This document shows, in pieces, positions 11,160 to 19,969 of a DNA stretch of 64,000 bases (position 1 is the first letter of the stretch; each line of letters opens with the position of its first letter). This DNA comes from Mesostigma viride (taxonomy: Eukaryota; Streptophyta; Mesostigmatophyceae; Mesostigmatales; Mesostigmataceae). A program made the position numbers and the translations under genes. The stretch covers positions 652,387-716,386 of the forward strand of contig RPFO01000090.1 in NCBI GenBank assembly GCA_009746045.1, read 5' to 3'. Under the pieces are notes generated by a model. The model was not told where the DNA came from. It worked only from the letters and a program-made list of their open reading frames with translations, and did no database searches.

Positions 11160-12590
11160 ACGAGCTATGGCGGAATCCCAGCCAGCCTCCCCTCCTACCG
11201 CAGATGGGGAGGAAACCGCGCCCACCACCATTTCGCAGCTTCTCGCAGATGCGGAAACCTTAGCGACGTACGCAGCCACCGGCTGATGAGGCGGCTATTA
11301 ACGCCCCCTCCAAGCGGCATTGCGCAGGACCCGCGGACGAGATGGATAGCCAGGTCCCTCCGCCATCGGCTGCATTTCCCAGCGAGGTAATCCATGAGGA
11401 AGCCCCCCTGGAAGTCGCTATATCGACGACGATGCCTTTAACCGGCCCAGCGTCTTTCATGCCCACGCAGGTTGTATCAGAGCACGAGTTCTTCATGCTT
11501 ACCGCCGAGCAGGCGCAGGCCGTCCTGCGCTACATGGCAGCCCACAATTAACCTTGAGATCTACGTACGCTCCCGGCAGGCAAGGCGACACCATCCCAGA
11601 GGAAGACATTGCCGACATGGATCGAGGAGCCGCAGCTTCGACTTTCTGTATTCTTGAGCCACGCGCAGGCCCCAAGCCTCCGGGCACTCATTGCCGCCTA
11701 CCAAGACGCCGAGAGCAGCCCCTCAAGGCCCCCCCCGACAACACTCCTAGTGCTTCGATCCCCGGAAGCCGACCTGCAACAGCTCAACCAGAAAGTCGCG
11801 GACATGGCCGCCCAGCTTGGCGACCTGTCGACTGCTCTGCGCCAGGACACCTCCGAGGTACGCATCAGCATGGCTGAGGTGAAGGCAGCTCTGGCCACCT
11901 CGCCCCAGCCGGCCGCCCAATCGCCTCCCAGCTATGCAACCATGGTGAAGCAGGCTGACATTGCTAGTTACATGATTGGCGGAGCCATCATGGCGGCCTT
12001 TTCTAGTGTGCTAGCCATCATGGCGGCATCATGTGTATTCCGGCACAATGGCGTCCGGACGCTGCACAGAAGGGCCGGGCAGCGGCCCACAAGACCGCAG
12101 TTGAAGACGACCAACGATCACGCAGTATTGCGGTACGTTACTCATCAGTAGTCGAGGTCGCGGGTTCCCAAGAAACGGACCTCATGCTTGCACAGCGCCT
12201 GCACCGGAACCTCACTTGTGGGTCTGCTTCATTTGCCTGGGCAACTACCGCATCCGCATTGAGTCGGCAGCATGGATGACAGGCCAACCTGGCCCCATCC
12301 GGGTTACCTTCACCAGTGTCGCCTGCAAGGTGAAAGTCCTGCAGGCCCGCAAGCTCCTCAGGTGGGCGCTCCCAGTGCATGGGCGGATTTGGCAAACCCA
12401 GCATTGACGACCTGCTCTCTGCAGCTCAGCTCGTCATCAAGAATGGCCTGCTGGCAAGCGAGGCAGCGGTGCAGGCCAGGAAAGACAAAATCCGGACCTG
12501 CGTCCGCCTTGTCAACGATGTCCATCCCCGTTCTTTTTATTGACGGGAAGCGCACGGACGTGCAAGCTCCTAACAAGCGGCACAATTAGC
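11160..12590 (+). pseudogene. LINE ORF1 (second subfamily), broken
   Basis: Two successive frames, about 11342-11551 and 11609-11965, encode LTAEQAQAVLRYMAAHN and then a coiled-coil segment (LQQLNQKVADMAAQLGDLST, continuing into ISMAEVKAAL), followed by PPSYATMVKQA. After a region near 11970-12210 that disrupts the frame (it contains two GCCATCATGGCGGC repeats), an RRM-like stretch appears (RIRIESAAWMTGQPGPIRVTF). The last part is GFGKPSIDDLLSAAQLVIKN. The order of coiled coil then RRM matches the other ORF1 fragments. It is inactive. Confidence 0.65.
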
Positions 12591-12689
12591 CACACCCCAA
12601 GCCAGCCCCATGCAGCTGCATCGTCGTCGTCAACGCACGTCCCCGGTATGGAGGGCGCCCGGTAAGGGCACACCCTCGCGACCGAATGT

Positions 12690-13165
12690 CACGCCACCAT
12701 GCCCTTTACAGAAGGGCGTGTCGCAGGGCTGCGTGCTGTTGCCCTATACCTGTTCATTTTTGTGGTCGAATACGTAATGATTCAGGCGCGCAAGCGGTTT
12801 GCCCGCATTGTGGGTACCAGGGAACCAGGGGTGCAGGTCGACAACCGTTTCAGACTGGCATGGCGGGGCGCCAGGGGCGGAACGGAGATCCGGCTGGCGG
12901 ACATCATCTATATGCATGCAGACGACGCCACCCTCTTCCAGGGCACTGAGCACGTGCAGACGTGGCTTCAATGACTGCCTGGCAATCGAGGCCTGTGCGG
13001 TGGGGTTTGAGGTCAGCAAGAAGACAGAGGCTCTGGCGATTGGGCTCACTCAGCCACCGCCCGACCTCTTTCTCCTCGACGGCTCTCGATCGAGTCCTGT
13101 ATGTATCGGGACCGCGTCAAGTTGCTGGGCAGCCTACTCCCCAGCTGCGAGGCCGATGTGGACCG
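12690..13165 (+). pseudogene. LINE-II reverse transcriptase fragment
   Basis: The frame encodes YLFIFVVEYVMIQARKRFA, then GTEIRLADIIYMHADDATLF. The catalytic YADD box is interrupted by two residues (YMHADD). The same family appears intact in order on the minus strand at 58.9-60.1 kb. At about 13165 the RT sequence switches to ORF1 C-terminal sequence (KQRFLSRRKRLHDRTW), which in an intact element lies upstream of the RT. The junction therefore marks a recombinant or rearranged copy. Confidence 0.75.
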
Positions 13166-13420
13166 CGGGACATGCAAGCAGCGGTTCCTTTCTCGTCGCA
13201 AGAGGTTGCACGACCGCACCTGGATGCTGGATCGACGAGGACCTGACCCCCGCTAAGCAGCAGCAGCGACGCGACCTGTGGCCTTCATGAATATACCTCC
13301 GCAACATGAAGCAGGACCCCCGGCCAGAAGCCCAAGGTGTACTGGAGGGGCGGGGGACCTGATGATCAACCACAAGATGTGCCTGATGTGGACGCCCCCT
13401 GCGGGCTAGATTAGCCCTAC
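13166..13420 (+). pseudogene. LINE-II ORF1 C-terminal fragment
   Basis: This piece carries the conserved C-terminal block of the family ORF1: a frame with RFLSRRKRLHDRTWMLD, then QQQRRDLWPS, and a following frame with KVYWRGGGPDDQPQD. Single-base changes break it into several frames. It joins RT sequence on its left and runs into family 3' sequence (the region of ATTGGTAGTCACTGCCGCCATG) on its right. Confidence 0.65.
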
Positions 13421-13499
13421 TATATAGCTTGTAATCATTGGTAGTCACTGCCGCCATGGTGCCCAGCCATGCCTTGAATATTTGCCTAGCCGTGCCACC

Positions 13500-14434
13500 A
13501 TACCACCGACGCCATCGCTACGAAGCTCCAGGAGCTGGAAGACCTCCGCCAGGCTCAACAACGGGAGGCCACCGTCGGACCGCGCCCGCCGCGACTGCCA
13601 GGTGGTGCTGCGTCGCTTCCCCCACAAGCGGCCAGGTGAGACGTCAACCTCCCTTGCCAACGAGCTTAAGGAACAGCTCCTTACCCTCACGGGCCTGGTA
13701 GGTGAGGTAGAACTGCGCGGGTGCCACCGCCTTCCCCACTCACGGGACAAGGCGGCTCCCCCACCAGTCCTGCTCACCTTTCCTTCCCGTGAGGACAATT
13801 GTAGCGGTTCCTCTCTCGTCGCAAGCGGTTGCACGACCTCACCTGGACGCTGGATGACGACCTGACCCCCGCTCAGCAGCAGCAGCGACGTGACCTGTGG
13901 CCTGAATACCTCCGCCACAAGCAGGACCCCCAGAAGCCCAAGGTGTACTGGAGGGGCGGGGACCTGATGATCAACCATGCAAGATGTGGACGCCCCCAGC
14001 GGGCTAGAATAGCTTGTAGCCCTAGCTTGTATCCATTGGTAGTCACTGCCGCCATGCAGCAGCTATGCTTAGAATGTTTGCCTAGTTTTGCCACCTTACC
14101 TAGTCACGTGCACCGCTAATGCACGGTATACACAACCAGCCATAGCCCTAGCTTAGTCCTTGTACAGCCATGCTACGTCCTGGCTTCGATCAGATTTCTT
14201 GCCCACGCTCCTTGTTATGATATGCTCACATGGGTCTTATTGCACCCACAGACTGCCGGATCGTTAGCCTGTCCGTTTAGCTAGCGTGCCCGCATGCAGC
14301 TGTGGCATGCCTTTGGCATGAAGGAGACTGGGGGTCTCTGCCCTTTCTCCTGTTGTGCACACACAGGGATCAAAAGCACTTCGGTGCTCCGTGACTCCCC
14401 AACGGGAGCACGTGTTTTAATTAATTAATAATCA
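13500..14434 (+). mobile_element. LINE-II copy: ORF1 C-terminus plus 3' UTR
   Basis: ORF1 sequence at 13560-14000 includes RDCQVVLRRFPHKRPGETST, then VELRGCHRLPHSRDKAAPPP, then TLDDDLTPAQQQQRRDLW and KVYWRGGDLMINH. It is followed directly by the LINE-II 3' UTR. This ends with GTGACTCCCCAACGGGAGCACG and a TTAA-repeat tail at about 14417-14434. The endonuclease and RT are missing between ORF1 and the UTR, so this copy is internally deleted or a short derivative. The same ORF1-UTR arrangement occurs at 26.2-26.94 kb and 25.06-25.8 kb, which suggests a propagated short subfamily. Confidence 0.78.
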
Positions 14435-15480
14435 ATGGCAGGTTTACCTATAGCTTCCTGGGAATGTCCTTGGGGCCACCAGGCCAGGTCAAAATATGCC
14501 GCCCTGCATGGTTGGCCAAGCCGCTGGGGGCCGGCCATGCAGACCAAGGGCGGTGTCGACCTGGCTGGAGCGAGCAAGATGTTCTACAAATGCTATCCTA
14601 CGCTGCCTAATCTCGTCCGAAATACGAGGCATATACCCCGATACAAAGAATCTAATGACCTACCCTTGAAAAACTCTACGTTCAGGACCTGCATGTTGTA
14701 AACCGTGCCGTCTAGCTTAGCTCAGCCAGTGTGTCCACGTGAGTGTCCACGCCTGACGCCTCGGCGCCATATACGTGAGCACCGTGAGGACGAGGACCTT
14801 GAAGAGCATGCGCTTGCGGTGCTCGCCCAGGCCCTTCGAGCGCCAGTAGGTGGTGAGCGAACGGAGCCTGGCTCAGGCCGGGCCGGCGATCTGTGGGTGC
14901 AATAAGACCCATGCATGTGAGCATCATTGGCATAACAAGGAGCGTGGGCAAGTAATCTGAGCATAGCCAGGACGTAGCATGGCTGTACAAGGACTAAGCT
15001 AAGGCTATGGCTGGTTCGGCTATAGCTTAGAGTTATTAGGTTAGTTCGATTACGCGGCTTCCTCCACCTCCGGCACCACCCATCAAGGAATATGTGCTAC
15101 ATGATCTCCCAACGGAGGCATGTTATAATTTAACTGCCAGTGTGTCCACGTGAGTGTCCACGCCTCGGCGCCATACATGAGCACCGTGAGGACGAGGACA
15201 GCTTGAAGAGCATGCGCTTGCGGTGCTCGCCCAGGCCCTTCGAGTGCCAGTAGGTGGTGAGCGAACGGAGCCTGGCCCAGGCCAGGCCGGCGATCTGTGG
15301 TTGCAATAAGACCCATGTGAGCATGGCATAACAAGGAGAGTGGGCAAGTAATCTGAGCATAGCGCCAGGACGTAGCATGGCTGTACAAGGACTAAGCTAA
15401 GGCTATGGCTGGTTCGGCTGTAGCTTAGAGTTCTACATGATCTCCCAACCGAGGCATGTTATAATTTAATTTAATTTTTA
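14435..15480 (-). repeat. Chimeric LINE-I/LINE-II block, partly duplicated in tandem
   Basis: The block begins with a minus-strand fragment of the LINE-I RT C-terminus (14440-14885). It passes into minus-strand LINE-II 3' UTR (14890-15003), then a plus-strand LINE-I 3' end with tail (15020-15128). The unit from about 14729 to 15032 is repeated nearly identically at 15141-15433, followed by another short LINE-I tail at about 15440-15478. The two copies share the same LINE-I to LINE-II join, so the chimera formed before the duplication. Confidence 0.75.
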
Positions 15481-15690
15481 ATGGCTGGTTGTGTACGTAC
15501 CGTGCGTTAGCGGTGCACGTGACTAGGTATGTTGGCACAGCTAGGCAAACATTCTAAGCATGGCTGCCATGGCGGCAGTGACTGTACCAACATGGATACA
15601 AGCTAGGGCTATTATGCAAGCTATTCTAGCCCGCAGGGGGCGTCCACATCTTGTGGTTGATCATCAGGTCCCCGCCCCTCCAGTACACTT
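15481..15690 (-). mobile_element. LINE-II fragment (ORF1 end and proximal 3' UTR)
   Basis: Minus-strand sequence contains the family segments complementary to GTCACGTGCACCGCTAAC and the ORF1-terminal block around TGATGATCAACCACAAG. It ends abruptly near 15690. No open frame survives. Confidence 0.65.
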
Positions 15691-16204
15691 AGGTCTAGTG
15701 GTGAGTCATGAATCTTCTATAGATTCAGCAATGTCGGACATATTGGCACCCCTCTCCGGTAAAGAGGCTTTTCCGGCAGTTGGGCTGTTTCGAAACGTTA
15801 AGTGAGACGCCTTTCGGATCAGGAGACTCACACAGCCGCGAAATCATGCCAAAGGTCCTATGTTCGATTCCTTGCTGGTAGCTTTTGGGCTTTCTTTATT
15901 ACATTCTGTGTTCCGCTGCATCTCAGATTTGGGCAGCTAGTGTTTTCATGTTTGTTGCTTTCTGACGACAATGATTGAACCCCGGCCTAATCCAGGTGAT
16001 AGTAATAAAAATAGGTGACCTGGTTAATTGGTGGCCGTGAAACTGCCATTGACCAGGACATAATAGGCTGCATGATGGGCATGACAACAGAGTGAGCAGA
16101 CTAACAAATGGCGGGAAAATTAAATTGAAATTTTTATTAGTAATACCTCGCTTTCTATGCCGGTACTCCTAGATAGCCGGCCTTCTCATTAATTAATATC
16201 GGCG
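15691..16204. other. No gene recognised; degenerate pol III box-like motif
   Basis: No coding signal is seen. A stretch near 15872-15882 (GTTCGATTCC) resembles a tRNA B box, and the text around it could be a decayed tRNA or tRNA-derived SINE. The implied T stem pairs poorly, so I do not call a tRNA. The rest is AT-rich intergenic sequence. Confidence 0.4.
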
Positions 16205-16912
16205 TAATAGCGTGAAATTAAATTAATTTATAACATGCCTCCGTTGGGAGATCATGCATGTAGCACATATTCCTTGCTGGATGGGTGGAGGTGGAAGAAG
16301 CCGTGTAATCGAACTAATCTAACTCTAAGCTAATATCTAGTCTAGAAAATCCTAACTACACTACTCAGCGAAACGCCCCTTCCTCTTGGGGGGGGGTGGC
16401 TTGCCCACAGGGGCTGGCGTGTGAGCCTGGACAATCTTCTGCCACCGCGTCTTGTTCTGCATGGCAGTCCAAAGAAGGGAGAGGATCGAGTGGATGCGGT
16501 GTTCAAACTGAGCTGGGACCACCGGGTCGGCCAGCAACATCTGGATGTAGTTCAATGGCAGGTTTACCTAGCTTCCTGGGAATGTCCTTGGGGCCAGGCC
16601 ATGCAGGTCAAGATATGCCGGGCGCCCTGGTTGGCCAAGCCGCTGGGGGCCAGCCAGCTAGACCAAGGGCGGTGTCAAGCTGGCTGGTGCGAGCAAGATG
16701 TCCTACAAATGCTAATATCCTACGCTGCCTGATCTCGTCCGAAATACGAGGCATACCCTGATACAAAGACTCCAATGACCTATGCTTGGAAAACCCTACA
16801 TTCAGGACCTGTCGGAGCATGACCTGTAAACCGTGCCGTCTAGCTCAGCCGCCAGTGTGTCCGTGAGTGTCCACGCCTCGGCGCCGATACGTAAGCACAG
16901 TGAGGAGCCGAG
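16205..16912 (-). mobile_element. LINE-I copy E, 5'-truncated
   Basis: The copy has a tail of ATTAA units at about 16213-16228, the family 3' UTR, then the RT C-terminal region with QMLLADPVVPAQFEHRIHSI and RRILAFVGHLARTSQLD. It is truncated at about 16912, within the segment that follows the RT. Indels break the frame in several places. Confidence 0.82.
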
Positions 16913-17456
16913 ACGTGCATGGAGGCTGATGCAGGAGCTGGAGCAGCAACTCGACGGCGCGGTCACCAAGATGCTACGCCTATAGTGTGCTCAATATACC
17001 ATTTAGCCTGCACATTAGCCATGAGGATTTGTATGCTGATTTACCGTACGCTTCCCATCTTATTAGGCACAGACGCCTGGGCCTCGCGCCCTCGCCGGGC
17101 ACCTCGCACGCACCTGTAGATCAGGTATAGACGCGATGGATACTCTCAGCAGGCAGGCAAGGCCCCCGGCCCAACCTTGACGTTTTGTTCTCACATATGG
17201 CGTGCCCCGGGCCGAGCGCGGCCGGGGCGCCATGGACCTTCCGGGATAGTAGGATAGGCATGGATAAGTTTGTTACCCACGTCACAATGGGCTCACGCCA
17301 GGGCAGCCTCCTGGCATGTCTGTCATCTGGAGGCACTATGGTTCGCAAGGATAGGTGGCCGGGTACCTAGTAATGAAGGAGACCACCACCATGTCTGAGT
17401 CAGTGGGGGCTCACCCGTGTGATCAAGTATATGGCATTCACAGTGATGGCGGGCCG
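16913..17456. other. No gene recognised; possible LINE-III body
   Basis: I see no supported coding region. The last part (about 17380-17456) is likely LINE-III 3' sequence, because the segment immediately after it matches another LINE-III 3' end at 23.56 kb. Confidence 0.4.
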
Positions 17457-18592
17457 TGGTGCCCACAACCCCGTAACTAGGTCTTAGATTATTAGTTAGC
17501 TCCATCGATCAATCCCATCCCATCCCGGCATCCCATCCTATCCCATCCCGGCATCCCATCCCATCCGGCCATCCTATCCCATCCCATCCCATCCCATCCC
17601 ATCCCATCCCATCCCATCCCATCCCATCCCATCCCATCCCATCCCATCCCATCCCATCCCATCCCATCCCATCCCATCCCATCCCATCCCATCCCATCCC
17701 ATCCCATCCCATCCCATCCCATCCCATCCCATCCCATCCCATCCCATCCCATCCCATCCCATCCCATCCCATCCCATCCCATCCCATCCCATCCCATCCC
17801 ATCCCATCCCATCCCATCCCATCCCATCCCATCCCATCCCATCCCATCCCATCCCATCCCATCCCATCCCATCCCATCCCATCCCATCCCATCCCATCCC
17901 ATCCCATCCCATCCCATCCCATCCCATCCCATCCCATCCCATCCCATCCCATCCCATCCCATCCCATCCCATCCCATCCCATCCCATCCCATCCCATCCC
18001 ATCCCATCCCATCCCATCCCATCCCATCCCATCCCATCCCATCCCATCCCATCCCATCCCATCCCATCCCATCCCATCCCATCCCATCCCATCCCATCCC
18101 ATCCCATCCCATCCCATCCCATCCCATCCCATCCCATCCCATCCCATCCCATCCCATCCCATCCCATCCCATCCCATCCCATCCCATCCCATCCCATCCC
18201 ATCCCATCCCATCCCATCCCATCCCATCCCATCCCATCCCATCCCATCCCATCCCATCCCATCCCATCCCATCCCATCCCATCCCATCCCATCCCATCCC
18301 ATCCCATCCCATCCCATCCCATCCCATCCCATCCCATCCCATCCCATCCCATCCCATCCCATCCCATCCCATCCCATCCCATCCCATCCCATCCCATCCC
18401 ATCCCATCCCATCCCATCCCATCCCATCCCATCCCATCCCATCCCATCCCATCCCATCCCATCCCATCCCATCCCATCCCATCCCATCCCATCCCATCCC
18501 ATCGCATCCCATCCCATCCCATCCCACTCGACTGTACTGAGGACTTATGATCACGTAACGCTGTTACGTGTTAATTCATTCATTAATTACTC
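17457..18592 (+). mobile_element. LINE-III 3' end expanded by a CCCAT satellite
   Basis: The left flank (GGTGCCCACAACCCC, then GTAACTAGGTC, 17457-17490) and right flank (ACTGAGGACTTATG, then TTAATTAC, 18535-18592) both match the single LINE-III 3' end on the minus strand at 23.46-23.58 kb. In that copy the two parts lie only about 70 bp apart and contain a short CATCCCATG. Here that spot holds roughly 190 CCCAT units. The 3' terminus is rich in TTAAT-like units, as in the other LINE-III ends. Confidence 0.75.
17578..18527. repeat. (ATCCC)n pentanucleotide satellite, about 190 units
   Basis: The array is an almost perfect ATCCC repeat for about 950 bp, with a single CATCGCATCCC variant near its right end and variant units (CCCGGCAT, CCGGCCAT) at the left edge. 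All frames are open because the unit length is not a multiple of three, so long reading frames here are artefacts. The near perfection implies recent expansion. Confidence 0.97.
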
Positions 18593-19969
18593 AATAGTGA
18601 ACTACTAGGAATCAAGGAATGATTTGACACGGGATGCTCACCTGTGATGTGCAAATCTACGTACAACTATATCATCGTGTATACGTGTATCCGTTTGCTA
18701 AGCTGATATTTTTCTACATGCTCAGCCTGTCACTAGCTCCTGAACCGAGTTACTCACTGATCCTTCCTAAGCCGCTAGCTTGCTCACAGTATAAATTAGA
18801 ATTGTTTGTTGATGAATTAAATTTCTAAGATGATCAGTGTAAGTTACAATAAGGAAAGTTTTGTCAATATATTTACATGCCATTCCAGCTGTACATTTTA
18901 TGTGCTAAGGCTTCGACAATACGTGCTTCTGTCCTGATCCCCTTCATCTGCCACCTGCCAGCAATATCGTAAGTCTGTGAAACTGAATGCACTGCCATCA
19001 TAGAGCATAGCACTTGCCTGCGCTAGTCGTACTCTCATTGATTGTCATGGATTCTCCCGATTTCTGGCCTGCGCTGGTTGTCTCCTTGGTACTCTCATTG
19101 ATTGTGTTGAGATAACCAACACTTCAGTAATTGGTTGTCTCCCTTGATATACATATCGGATGTCTCACCAGGATCAACAAACCAGTTTTTTTTTTTTACT
19201 TTAACATGGGGTCGCGTTGGGGAGCATGCACGGCTCGACGAGGCTGTCGATGCTTGGCTGTGCATCGGCCATACTTCCAGAATAACATTTACTGTACAAA
19301 GTTCATGGTAATGAATGTCAGGAAAATCGACAGGAAAAATCCAGCTGCGCACCCTGCATAATCAAACAGAAAGCCGGCATCAACAGAAGGGACAGGATGC
19401 CAACCAGTGAGACTTGAAGTCTGAAGAGGAAACTGGCTGACTGCCGAAGGTAAAGGCAGGGTGCTTCCATGATGCCAACTTTTGACCGAGGTTAGATCTT
19501 ATGGGCCTACGGGGAGCCAATTGCTTTCCTTCATTTACCAGCCCGTGACCTTCCAACCCACTCCATCGTAATTCGATTCACATGCAAACGAGCAAAACTT
19601 AGGATACCCGCCAGCTTGATCCGTCATGCCAAGCTGCACTCATTTTCCTAACATCCCACTGTGCTACCGCAGTAAACGGCCTCTCTGCACGCAAGCAACG
19701 AAACACGCCATAACAAAACTACGCCGTTTCCCAAGGCACCATGGGAACACCATGTACACTATTCATGATAACACTGATATATTATGTACATTACTATTGT
19801 TACGCAGTATTACTACGCTCATATAATACTAGTACTGTAGTATCATATTACTAAGAATAGTGATATCAAACATTATTATCGAGCAAAACCAACATTGATA
19901 ATTATGATAATAATAATAATAATAGTAATGCAGTAACTCACCCCCACACGCTCCAGAGCACCCCAAGCA
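18593..19969. other. Intergenic sequence, no gene seen
   Basis: No coding signal is supported. A segment at about 19048-19078 (ATTCTCCCGATTTCTGGCC and neighbours) recurs at about 56703-56730 inside the second piggyBac-like element, so part of this region is repeat-derived. Short TAA/TAT runs occur at 19840-19930, next to the 3' end of the YHYH gene. Confidence 0.5.

Noticed and set aside
15800-15900. Possible tRNA or tRNA-derived SINE
   Set aside because: A B-box-like GTTCGATTCC is present, but the T stem does not pair well and no convincing A box or acceptor stem is seen.
17492-18554. Three overlapping open frames of more than 300 codons (Met-Gly-Trp-Asp repeats) on the minus strand
   Set aside because: They are translations of the CCCAT satellite in three frames; the unit is five bases, so no frame is interrupted. 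No start context or flanking domain supports a protein.
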